A stretch of DNA of 6,869 bases from an uncultured Clostridia bacterium (GCA_946533615.1 CAMNBY010000193.1:1-6869); one strand, 5' to 3'; numbered from the stretch's first letter, positions 1 to 5,429 are shown. Program-made: numbers and translations. Notes: generated from the letters alone by a model not told the origin.

Positions 1-334
1 GAAGCTTGGCTGGTACAAGGGTCAGGCCGAAGATGCGGGAATTTTCTATTACTTCTACAGACTTGACCCGCAGAGGCGGATAACTGCTCCCGACGGAACT
101 GTTACCACCGAAGGCAGCGGCGCTATGCTCGTGTTCTCGGGGACTTCCATTTCGGTCTACGACTTTGAGGGCGAGGAAGTCACTCTCGGCGAGCTGGTAT
201 TTTCTGGCGCTGACAAGGTGCCGAATTACTACAGCAAGGAACGCAAGGGGTGGATGAAGATAAATGATGTCAGCCCCAGATATTTCAGCGAGATCATGCT
301 GAGCCTTGAAGCGCTGGCGCCTGCAAAGGAATAA
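1..334 (+). CDS. Hypothetical protein, C-terminal 110 residues (5' end outside window)
   Basis: The frame is open from the left edge (first whole codon at 2) to the TAA at 332-334, giving 110 residues, so the true start lies upstream. An internal ATG at 125 exists but has no ribosome binding site, and the frame is open well before it, so it is not the start. I do not recognise the family. The visible part is soluble: it has no hydrophobic segment long enough to span a membrane. It is rich in aromatic residues (a WYKG motif, then FYYFYRLDP near the start) and alternates short beta-like stretches with Gly/Asp turns, ending in a probable helix (YFSEIMLSLEALAP). The codon pattern matches the next two genes. 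The stop lies only 5 bases before the -35 box of the next promoter and no terminator separates them, so read-through into the downstream pair is likely. Function unknown. Confidence 0.75.
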   Translation, partial: KLGWYKGQAEDAGIFYYFYRLDPQRRITAPDGTVTTEGSGAMLVFSGTSISVYDFEGEEVTLGELVFSGADKVPNYYSKERKGWMKINDVSPRYFSEIMLSLEALAPAKE

Positions 335-339
335 GCCTC

Positions 340-368
340 TTGATATTTTTTACAAAACGTGTTATAAT
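340..368 (+). promoter_or_regulatory. Sigma-A promoter for the DUF6935-like/nth unit
   Basis: The -35 box TTGATA (340-345) and the -10 box TATAAT (363-368) are separated by exactly 17 bases. A TG one base before the -10 (360-361) gives the extended form TGtTATAAT. The expected transcription start is near 375, leaving a leader of about 25 bases before the GTG at 400. An open frame runs back through this promoter to the TTG at 340, but that TTG is the -35 box itself and cannot be the start codon of a transcript made here. Confidence 0.85.
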
Positions 369-399
369 ACAGAAAATCGACCCGAAAGGAATGGTGAAA

Positions 400-951
400 G
401 TGAGTATTTTTGACAACCTGAACAATCAGACCGCTCCCGCAGCCCAGGCTGCAAAGCCCACAGGAGTGCAAACATTTACCTTTGCTGCCCTGCCTGAGAG
501 TGCCGCAGAGCTTATGGCGACCCCCGAAGGCGTGCTCGACTCGCCTTACAAGACCGCAGCGCTGACCGTTTGTGCGCTTTGCGCTTACGCGGCAGCTCCC
601 GAGATCGGCATTGAGATGCTGAACGCACTCAAGGGTCCCCAGCCTTTGTCGCCCTACGAAAAGCAGTTCCTGCGCGACAGGTTCAGCGACAAGAAGTATG
701 TTCCCTTCTCCTATTTCAAGGGCGCAGCCCCTGACAACGACTACACTCCCGAAAGGCCATTCTCGGTCACTATCGAGAGCAACCCCTACACCTACGAGCA
801 GGAGGGCTATGCAAAGCTGTTCCTGAGATCCGGCGGAGCAGATTCTCCGAGGGCGGTGACGCTTCGCAGCAAGGGTGACAAGTGGTATCTCTGGGAGCAG
901 TTCCTCTGCGCGGACATTCGCACTCCCAAGTCGCAGGATCCCTGGGCATAA
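400..951 (+). CDS. DUF6935-like protein of unknown function, 183 aa
   Basis: This is a soluble protein of 183 residues with no signal peptide. After a flexible Ala/Gln/Pro-rich N-terminus (about residues 5-20) comes a helical part with LDSPYKTAALTVCALCAYA and a GPQPLSPYEKQFLRDRF segment. A beta-rich C-terminal half follows, with VPFSYFKGA, NPYTYEQEGYAKLFL, KWYLWEQFL and a PKSQDPWA tail. This pattern matches, from memory, the family named DUF6935, common in Ruminococcus-type Firmicutes. No biochemical role is known to me and none is claimed. I chose GTG at 400 because the AAAGGA at 385-390 then sits 9 bases upstream. ATG at 391 directly abuts that site and GTG at 394 is only 3 bases away. The gene follows a strong promoter (340-368) and ends 3 bases before nth, so the two are probably co-transcribed. 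The family name is moderately sure; the coding call is very sure. Confidence 0.85.
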   Translation: MSIFDNLNNQTAPAAQAAKPTGVQTFTFAALPESAAELMATPEGVLDSPYKTAALTVCALCAYAAAPEIGIEMLNALKGPQPLSPYEKQFLRDRFSDKKYVPFSYFKGAAPDNDYTPERPFSVTIESNPYTYEQEGYAKLFLRSGGADSPRAVTLRSKGDKWYLWEQFLCADIRTPKSQDPWA

Positions 952-954
952 GCC

Positions 955-1587
955 GTGAAGAAGAAAGAAAAGGCCCTCGAGGTTTGCAGGCTCCTCGAAG
1001 AGCGCTATCCCGATGCGCTGTGCTCGCTTGTTTACGAGAAGCCTCACGAGCTGATGATAGCAGGCAGGCTGAGCGCTCAGTGTACCGATGAGCGGGTCAA
1101 TCAGGTGACAAAGGTGCTATTCCAAAAGTACCGCACGATCACCGATTTTGCCGAGGCTGATGTACACGAGATCGAAGAGATAGTTCGTCCCTGCGGGCTT
1201 TACAAGACCAAGGCTGCGTCCATAAAAGCCATGTGTACCGAGATCATCGAGCGCTTCGGCGGCGAGATACCAGACACGCTTGAAGAGCTCACTACCCTGC
1301 CTGGCATCGGAAGAAAGACCGCGAACCTGATAATGGGTGACGTTTTCGGGAAACCCGCGGTGGTAACGGACACGCATTGCATTCGCATCACGGGGCGGCT
1401 CGGCCTGACAAAGAACACCGAGCCCGCAAAGGTCGAGGCCGATCTGTGGAAGATACTTGACCCCGATAAGAGCTCCGATCTGTGTCACAGGCTGGTGCTG
1501 TTCGGGCGTGATGTTTGCAGAGCGCGGAGCCCTCGCTGCGAGGGCTGTCCGCTGGCCGAGCTCTGTCCCTCAAAAGGAAGAAAATAA
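955..1587 (+). CDS. nth: Endonuclease III (base-excision repair DNA glycosylase/AP lyase)
   Basis: This enzyme removes oxidised pyrimidines from DNA and cleaves the abasic site by beta-elimination. The protein has 210 residues, about the length of E. coli Nth. LSAQCTD (39-45) matches the family's LSAQATD. The helix-hairpin-helix is LPGIGRKTANLIM (115-127) with the catalytic lysine K121. The catalytic aspartate is D139 in TDTHCIR, where most relatives have VDTH. The [4Fe-4S] ligands C188, C195, C198 and C204 show the classic C-x6-C-x2-C-x5-C spacing, so the enzyme should be active. The GTG at 955 is used because the length from there to LSAQ equals that of E. coli Nth, and the next in-frame Met is residue 34. 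No good ribosome binding site precedes it: the nearest purine run (AGGA, 935-938) is 16 bases away. With only 3 bases between the upstream stop and this GTG, translation is probably coupled. Confidence 0.97.
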   Translation: MKKKEKALEVCRLLEERYPDALCSLVYEKPHELMIAGRLSAQCTDERVNQVTKVLFQKYRTITDFAEADVHEIEEIVRPCGLYKTKAASIKAMCTEIIERFGGEIPDTLEELTTLPGIGRKTANLIMGDVFGKPAVVTDTHCIRITGRLGLTKNTEPAKVEADLWKILDPDKSSDLCHRLVLFGRDVCRARSPRCEGCPLAELCPSKGRK

Positions 1588-1593
1588 AGAAGC

Positions 1594-1718
1594 GGCGTAA
1601 AACAACACCTATACGGAAGCCTTGCCCCTGAGCCTTCATTGTGCTCAGGGGTGTATTATTATCACGCCGAGCTTGTTGCTTGTTCATAAGCGCCGCGGTT
1701 TTCAGGTGTTTTACTGCC
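1594..1718. repeat. Imperfect long-range inverted repeat in the nth-tRNA gap
   Basis: The left arm 1594-1610 (GGCGTAAAACAACACCT) is nearly complementary to the right arm 1704-1718 (AGGTGTTTTACTGCC). They form about 14 pairs with a 3-base bulge on the left and a 1-base bulge on the right. The arms enclose the nth terminator hairpin and about 50 further bases in which I see no gene. It could be an extended 3' structure on the nth transcript, the remains of a small mobile element, or chance. No target-site duplication was evident. Confidence 0.35.
1625..1662 (+). terminator. Rho-independent terminator after nth
   Basis: A perfect 9-bp stem, CCCCTGAGC (1625-1633) with GCTCAGGGG (1643-1651), encloses a 9-base loop. 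It is followed by a T-rich but interrupted tail (TGTATTATTAT). It begins 38 bases after the nth stop. The imperfect T run suggests less than complete termination. Confidence 0.7.
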
Positions 1719-1754
1719 TTTTGTAAACATTTTGTTAAAGCTTGCGGTTTTTTC

Positions 1755-1783
1755 TTGAAATCCTGAGAGAATAGTGGTATAAT
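1755..1783 (+). promoter_or_regulatory. Sigma-A promoter of the tRNA-Gln pair
   Basis: The -35 box TTGAAA (1755-1760) and the -10 box TATAAT (1778-1783) have a 17-base spacer, and the extended -10 form TGgTATAAT is present (TG at 1775-1776). The start is expected near 1790, about 37 bases before the first mature tRNA. The transcript would begin with a small hairpin, GCTGT (1790-1794) with ACAGC (1800-1804). Confidence 0.87.
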
Positions 1784-1815
1784 AATAAAGCTGTATGACA
1801 CAGCAGTAATTTAAA

Positions 1816-1915
1816 CGGGAAAGCATTGGGATATAGCCAAGTGGCAAGGCAGAGGGTTTTGATCCCTCCATTCCGCTGGTTCGAATCCAGCTATCCCAGC
1901 CAAATTACTTTCCCG
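1816..1915 (+). repeat. Complementary leader and trailer flanking the first tRNA
   Basis: CGGGAAAG (1816-1823), just before the first tRNA, is perfectly complementary to CTTTCCCG (1908-1915), just after its CCA end. In the precursor the two can pair as 8 bp that stack beyond the acceptor stem, separated from it by 3 bases on the 5' side and 5 on the 3' side. A role in processing or folding of the precursor is inferred. Confidence 0.5.
1827..1902 (+). tRNA. tRNA-Gln (anticodon TTG), CCA encoded
   Basis: A full cloverleaf is present. The acceptor stem TGGGATA (1827-1833) pairs with TATCCCA (1892-1898), followed by discriminator G and an encoded CCA (1900-1902). The anticodon stem GAGGG/CCCTC (1852-1856 with 1864-1868) closes a 7-base loop with anticodon TTG at 1859-1861. 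The T arm is GCTGG-TTCGAAT-CCAGC (1875-1891). The weak first pair U1-A72 and discriminator G are typical of glutamine tRNAs. It reads CAA and, through wobble, CAG. It is first in a two-tRNA transcript, with 18 bases to the next tRNA. Confidence 0.97.
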
Positions 1916-1920
1916 AATAT

Positions 1921-1996
1921 TGGGGTATAGCCAAGCGGTAAGGCACCGGATTCTGATTCCGGCATTTCAAAGGTTCGAATCCTTTTACCCCAGCCA
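1921..1996 (+). tRNA. tRNA-Gln (anticodon CTG), CCA encoded
   Basis: The acceptor stem TGGGGTA (1921-1927) pairs with TACCCCA (1986-1992), followed by G and CCA (1994-1996). The anticodon stem CCGGA/TCCGG (1946-1950 with 1958-1962) closes the loop TTCTGAT with anticodon CTG at 1953-1955. The T arm is AAAGG-TTCGAAT-CCTTT. It is specific for CAG and complements the preceding TTG isoacceptor. The two share the acceptor and D-arm layout but differ through the anticodon and T stems, so they are related isoacceptors and not a recent duplication. Confidence 0.97.
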
Positions 1997-2001
1997 AAAC
2001 G

Positions 2002-2036
2002 CCCTCGTCGCTAAAGCGCCGGGGGTTCGGTTTTTT
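2002..2036 (+). terminator. Rho-independent terminator of the tRNA pair
   Basis: CCCTCGTCGC (2002-2011) pairs with GCGCCGGGGG (2016-2025) across a TAAA loop, giving 9 of 10 pairs with one mismatch and one G-U pair. After TTCGG comes a run of six T (2031-2036). It starts 6 bases after the CCA of the second tRNA. Confidence 0.8.
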
Positions 2037-2069
2037 AAGAGATAATAACAAATAGTATGATAAGACCAG

Positions 2070-2110
2070 AAACAGCACCTCACGCCATAACGTGAAGTGC
2101 TGTTTTGTTT
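2070..2110 (-). terminator. Hairpin terminator between convergent units, probably bidirectional
   Basis: AACAGCAC-C-TCACG (2071-2084) pairs with CGTGA-A-GTGCTGTT (2091-2104) around the loop CCATAA: 13 pairs with one C/A mismatch, plus A2070-T2105. It lies 26 bases past the antiporter stop, which reads leftward. The tail after the stem is T-rich on the plus strand (TTTTGTTTAT) but weak on the minus strand (TTTCTGG). It therefore probably ends antiporter transcription and also backs up the tRNA terminator. Confidence 0.7.
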
Positions 2111-2129
2111 ATACTACTTCTATATCCTT

Positions 2130-3788
2130 CTAAGCATCTGTGCTTACTTGTGCAGCGTCCTTCTTTCCTACTATGAACTTTATCAGAAGCAGAACGCCGA
2201 TGAGCAGCGCCAGCGAGAGGCCGAGAACGGCGAAAACGTTCTGGACGAAGCCTGCGAAGATATAGCCGACGGCGCAGACACCTGCGACCGTAAAGGCGTA
2301 GGGCAGCTGAGTGGAAACGTGGTTGACGTGGTCGCACTGGGCGCCTGTCGAGGCCATGATCGTCGTATCCGAGATCGGTGAGCAATGGTCTCCGCAGACA
2401 GCGCCTGCAAGACAGGCCGAGATGCAGATTATTACCATTGAGGGAATGCCCTCGGTGGTGGTGACGTCAGCCATCTGCTTGCTGAACACATCGGTAACGA
2501 TGGGAATAAGGATAGCGAACGTGCCCCAGGAGGTGCCTGTTGCAAAGGAGAGGCCGATAGCGACCACAAAGAGTATCGCGGGCAGCAGCACCTTGATGGC
2601 TGTTGCGCTCTCGACAAGTCCCGAAACGAACTCGCCTGCCTCGAGCAGACCTGTCATGGACTTGAGCGTCCAGGCGAAGGTAAGTATCAGGATCGCGGGC
2701 ACCATTTGCTTGAAGCCTGCGGGAAGAGATTCCATACAATCGCTGAAGGTAAGCACGCGCCTGCAAAGGAAGTAAACTATTATCAGCAGCAGGGCGATAA
2801 CAGAGCCAAGCGACAGGCCGACGGAGGCATCACAGTTGGCAAAGGCGCTCACAAAGCTCTCGCCGTTGAAGAAGCCGCCGTTATATATCATGCCTACCAC
2901 GCAGCAGACGATCAGCGTAAGAACAGGAATGATGAGGTCGATGACCCTGCCCTTGGTGTGGGTCGGCTGGTCATCGGGAGGATAGACGGTGCTGCGGGTT
3001 GTGAAGATGTCGCCCTTGGCGGCGTTGTCCTCGTGCTTCTTCATCGGGCCGTAGTCCTCGTGGAAGATCGCGATGAAGACGACCATCACCAGTGTGAGCA
3101 GAGCGTAAAGGTTATAAGGGATAGTTCTGATAAACAGCTCGATGCCGTTTACGTCGCTGGCATCTACGTCTGTTGCGGTACCGCTGACAGCGGCAGCCCA
3201 TGACGAGATAGGCGCGATGATACAGACAGGAGCGGCGGTGGCGTCGATAAGATATGCCAGCTTTGCGCGGGAGATCTTATGCTTGTCCGTTACGGGACGC
3301 ATAACAGAGCCCACGGTGAGGCAGTTGAAATAGTCATCGACGAAGATCAGCACGCCAAGGAAGAACGTGGAAAGCGTAGCGCCTGTGCGGGTCTTGATGT
3401 GTACCTCTGCCCACTCGCCGTAAGCACGGCTTCCGCCTGCTTTGTTCATCATAACGACTATCACGCCGAGCACAACGAGGAAGATCAGTATACCAACGTT
3501 GTACGGGTCGGCAAGGTTTGAGATAAGGCCGTCATTCACGACCGTCATGAACACGCCGTCAACGCCCGAGCTCTGGGAGATGGCGTAGATAGTGCCGCCT
3601 GCAAGAATGCCTATGAAAAGCGAGGAATAAACCTCCTTCGTTATCAGCGCAAGGCCGATAGCGACGATAGGCGGCAGCAGCGACCACACCGAGCCTACGG
3701 CATCGCCTATCGGGACATTCACTGCACAGCAGATGGTAAAGATCACGACAAGGGCGCCGAAGACCAGCTTGCTAATGTGTTTTTTCAA
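2130..3788 (-). CDS. NhaC-like Na+/H+ antiporter, 552 aa
   Basis: This is a polytopic inner-membrane protein predicted to exchange Na+ for H+, serving pH and sodium homeostasis. It has about a dozen hydrophobic segments, starting with residues 7-25 and 34-50. Family signatures are FVDDYFNCLTVGSVMRP (149-165), then KISRAKLAYLIDATAAP (171-187), FATGTSWGTFAILIPI (415-430) and CGDHCSPISDTTIMASTGA (465-483), the last two being the repeated ion-site-type motifs. A long cytoplasmic loop lies at about 242-280. The length fits a full-size member and no frameshift is seen. The start is a TTG at 3786-3788, with GGAG at 3799-3802 ten bases upstream; no ATG is available before the first membrane helix. 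The gene has its own promoter and is probably monocistronic. It could belong to a neighbouring branch of the superfamily that carries other substrates, because substrate cannot be read from sequence alone. Confidence 0.92.
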   Translation of the reverse strand: MKKHISKLVFGALVVIFTICCAVNVPIGDAVGSVWSLLPPIVAIGLALITKEVYSSLFIGILAGGTIYAISQSSGVDGVFMTVVNDGLISNLADPYNVGILIFLVVLGVIVVMMNKAGGSRAYGEWAEVHIKTRTGATLSTFFLGVLIFVDDYFNCLTVGSVMRPVTDKHKISRAKLAYLIDATAAPVCIIAPISSWAAAVSGTATDVDASDVNGIELFIRTIPYNLYALLTLVMVVFIAIFHEDYGPMKKHEDNAAKGDIFTTRSTVYPPDDQPTHTKGRVIDLIIPVLTLIVCCVVGMIYNGGFFNGESFVSAFANCDASVGLSLGSVIALLLIIVYFLCRRVLTFSDCMESLPAGFKQMVPAILILTFAWTLKSMTGLLEAGEFVSGLVESATAIKVLLPAILFVVAIGLSFATGTSWGTFAILIPIVTDVFSKQMADVTTTEGIPSMVIICISACLAGAVCGDHCSPISDTTIMASTGAQCDHVNHVSTQLPYAFTVAGVCAVGYIFAGFVQNVFAVLGLSLALLIGVLLLIKFIVGKKDAAQVSTDA

Positions 3789-3806
3789 TATTCTTCAACT
3801 CCGATC

Positions 3807-3823
3807 TGAGCCAGCACGGCTCA
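3807..3823 (-). promoter_or_regulatory. Small hairpin in the antiporter leader
   Basis: On the minus strand TGAGCC pairs with GGCTCA (6 bp, loop GTGCT). It would lie within a few bases of the predicted 5' end of the transcript (about 3826) and 4 bases before the GGAG ribosome binding site. It may protect the 5' end or affect ribosome access. It is too small to match any riboswitch I know. Confidence 0.4.
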
Positions 3824-3832
3824 TATAGGAGT

Positions 3833-3861
3833 ATTATACCATATAATCAACAATTTTACAA
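3833..3861 (-). promoter_or_regulatory. Sigma-A promoter of the antiporter gene
   Basis: Read on the minus strand, the -35 box is TTGTAA (3856-3861) and the -10 box TATAAT (3833-3838), with a 17-base spacer and the extended -10 form TGgTATAAT. The start is expected near 3826, giving a leader of about 38 bases before the TTG start. Confidence 0.75.
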
Positions 3862-3872
3862 CACTTTTTGGT

Positions 3873-3899
3873 AAAAAAAGCAAATATTCTATAATATTT
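3873..3899 (-). terminator. AT-rich terminator-like hairpin after the MATE remnant
   Basis: On the minus strand AAATATT (3893-3899) pairs with AATATTT (3882-3888) around a 4-base loop, followed by GC and seven T (3873-3879). The 7-bp stem is all A-T, so it is weak, but its place 11 bases past the MATE stop and its clean T run fit a terminator. It lies 12 bases upstream of the antiporter -35 box and so would insulate it. Confidence 0.45.
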
Positions 3900-3909
3900 T
3901 TGAAACTTC

Positions 3910-4440
3910 TCAGGAGCGGGACAACAGGGCTTCGGTTCTCTTTTTGACGCCGCGGTACAGGAGAAGCGATACTGCGGCGGTGAGCAGCTCGGTCAAGGGA
4001 AACGTCCACCAGACGAGGTCGATCTTTGAGAGCGACCATTCAGCGGCCTTCGAGAGCAGCAGCGCCAACGGAAAGACGAACAGAGCCTGCCTGCATACCG
4101 AGATGATGAGGGAGCTTATGCCTGCGCCAAGAGCCTGGAACACGCCCTGAACTGCTATGTTTATCCCGGCGAACACAAAGCAGAGGGTGATAATATGAAT
4201 TGCCGCAAGGCAGAGCCTGTCGGTATCTCCCGAGAGGCCGAATACCGAACAAAGCGGCCTTGCAAGCACCTCGAGCCCCAGTGTTCCGACAAGCATTATG
4301 ATGAATGTATAGAGCTGGCCCCAACGGACAGCCTCGCGGATACGGTGCTTGCTGCCCATGCCAAAGGCAAAGGCGGTGATAGGCATGATCGCGTCGCGCA
4401 TACCGAAGGCCGCGAGGGATAGCGGTGTTGCCTTTGCACA
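3910..4440 (-). pseudogene. MATE efflux transporter, C-terminal remnant (5' truncated)
   Basis: MATE proteins are about 450 residues with 12 membrane helices and export drugs or metabolites using Na+ or H+ gradients. Only about the last 170 residues remain here. They include MPITAFAFGMGSKHRI, VRWGQLYTFIIMLVGTLGLEV, a PLCSVFG segment, GINIAVQGVFQALGAG and a final helix LLTAAVSLLLYRGVKKR, which match the C-terminal half of a MATE protein with several intact hydrophobic helices. The open frame continues to 4485, but its first 20 or so codons come from a terminator hairpin, and the only start there (GTG, 4483-4485) has no ribosome binding site. Family resemblance begins at about LSLAAFGMRDAI, near 4420. 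The missing N-terminal half is not found upstream in any frame, since the Bax inhibitor-like gene occupies that space. The body is otherwise undamaged, so truncation looks fairly recent. Exact breakpoint uncertain, between about 4415 and 4447. Confidence 0.75.
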
Positions 4441-4482
4441 AAAAATACAGCGGAAGCATAAGCCGGACTTATGCTTTCGCTG
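4440..4482 (-). terminator. Strong terminator downstream of the Bax inhibitor-like gene
   Basis: CAGCGGAAGCATAAG (4448-4462) and CTTATGCTTTCGCTG (4468-4482) form a 15-position stem with a 5-base loop. On the minus strand one position is an A/C mismatch, giving 14 pairs. It is followed on that strand by TATTTTTTGTG (T run at 4440-4445). It lies 78 bases past the stop of the Bax inhibitor-like gene and only a few bases after a candidate promoter, so it may also act as an attenuator. Confidence 0.85.
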
Positions 4483-4496
4483 CACACTTTAATTAT

Positions 4497-4525
4497 ATAC
4501 TATCACTTTGTCTGCGGTTTGTCAA
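4497..4525 (-). promoter_or_regulatory. Candidate promoter in front of the terminator and MATE remnant
   Basis: On the minus strand a perfect -35 box TTGACA (4520-4525) is followed, after 17 bases, by TAGTAT (4497-4502, four of six matches), preceded by the extended -10 TG. A better -10, TATAAT at 4492-4497, has an unsuitable 22-base spacer. The start would be near 4490, directly before the terminator hairpin at 4482. It is perhaps the old promoter of the MATE gene. Confidence 0.5.
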
Positions 4526-4560
4526 AGGTGTTTTTCAACAGACTTTTTCAAAGGCGGGGC

Positions 4561-5382
4561 TTACTTTTTGGAATTCTGGATCCTTGCAAGAAGCTCGAGG
4601 ACGCGGATATAGATATAGATCACACTGAGCATCAGGCTGTAGGAGCAGTACCACTCGTACTTGGCGTTCACGCCGTTTTCAACAGCTTGCACGATGGTCT
4701 CGAAATCTATCAGCAGCAGGCAGGCGCCGATGATAACGCCTATCAAAGCCAGCAGGATGCCGACAGGGCCGTTCTGCATCTTGGTAATGGAAGCCACAAG
4801 GGCGCTGTTGGGTGCGATGCGGCTGATAAGCAAGAATGCGAGGCTTCCGATCAGAGAGGCGATAAGAGCAGTGAGGACGATGGTTTTGAAGCGCTCCCCT
4901 ACTCTGACTATCCCTTTAAGATAGAGGAAGGCCATTGCTGCGATGATGAGCAGTGTCAGGACAAGAGCCTCTACAACGATGCCGCGATACTGGGCAGCGT
5001 AGATAAAGGACGTGATAGACAGCGCATAGCCCATGCCGGCGCAGTAGATAGTGCCTGTTACGGGGATAGTGCGTATCGCAAAAGCCGCTATCAGCCCGGC
5101 GATAAGTGTAACTACCCACGCACCCATCATAATGGCGACCTCGTTATTATAGATAGTTATGCCTGCGGCGGATGTACCTGCGTAGCCGTTAGCCGCAAAG
5201 TAGTGGTGAGTATAGAAGAAAGCGCCGACACCCAGCAGCACAACGCCGAGGAAGTAGGCGATCTTCATAAAAATGCCCTTATAGGACGCGGCCTCCGCCA
5301 TGCCGTAGGAATCGGCGAAATCGTTGACCCTGTTAATGGCGGGATTTGCGAACGATCTTCTTGAATTTGAATTATAAGCCAT
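4561..5382 (-). CDS. Bax inhibitor-1-like (TMBIM family) membrane protein, 273 aa
   Basis: This is an integral membrane protein of the Bax inhibitor-1/YccA superfamily, whose studied bacterial member YetJ is a pH-sensitive calcium leak channel; the role of this protein is inferred only by kinship. A cytoplasmic N-terminus of about 37 residues contains the NPAINRV segment typical of the 'Bax inhibitor 1 like' subgroup. About seven hydrophobic segments follow, at roughly 38-57, 83-103, 107-129, 134-155, 168-188, 207-225 and 246-266. The C-terminal signature is LLIDFETIVQAVENGV (223-238) with D226, then KYEWYCSYSLML (241-252). The ATG at 5380-5382 has an excellent ribosome binding site, AAAAGGAGG (5390-5398), 7 bases upstream. 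The gene has a fully consensus promoter and a strong terminator, so it is a single-gene unit and is probably highly expressed. Oddly, the last helix has R260 and E263 where relatives, as I recall, have Glu then Arg. Confidence 0.92.
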   Translation of the reverse strand: MAYNSNSRRSFANPAINRVNDFADSYGMAEAASYKGIFMKIAYFLGVVLLGVGAFFYTHHYFAANGYAGTSAAGITIYNNEVAIMMGAWVVTLIAGLIAAFAIRTIPVTGTIYCAGMGYALSITSFIYAAQYRGIVVEALVLTLLIIAAMAFLYLKGIVRVGERFKTIVLTALIASLIGSLAFLLISRIAPNSALVASITKMQNGPVGILLALIGVIIGACLLLIDFETIVQAVENGVNAKYEWYCSYSLMLSVIYIYIRVLELLARIQNSKK

Positions 5383-5429
5383 AAATAAGCCTCCTTTTAA
5401 CAGTGTGTTCTTTCGTTCTTCATTTATTC

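Noticed and set aside
340..399. Upstream extension of the DUF6935-like protein to TTG at 340
   Set aside because: The TTG is the -35 box of the gene's own promoter, and the extension covers the -10 box and the transcription start, so it cannot be translated from this transcript.
229..1047. Open frame of 272 codons on the minus strand across the first three genes
   Set aside because: It runs antisense across three genes and the promoter at 340-368, has no recognisable domain and has no ribosome binding site. It results from GC-biased codons on the other strand.
1816..2036. tRNA pair as an integration site for a mobile element
   Set aside because: No integrase gene, no direct repeat of a tRNA 3' end and no foreign-looking genes are present beside the tRNAs.
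3839..3909. AT-rich gap between the antiporter and the MATE remnant as a possible origin or foreign insert
   Set aside because: It is fully explained by a -35 region and an AT-rich terminator. No repeats, binding-site clusters or open frames are seen.
4441..4485. N-terminal 15 codons of the MATE-like open frame as real protein
   Set aside because: They translate a terminator hairpin from a GTG without a ribosome binding site, and MATE similarity starts further in.
4471..5364. Open frame of 297 codons on the plus strand opposite the Bax inhibitor-like gene
   Set aside because: It is a complementary-strand shadow of a clearly recognised gene. Its translation is low-complexity and rich in Asp, Cys and His, it has no domain, and its start lies in the terminator hairpin.
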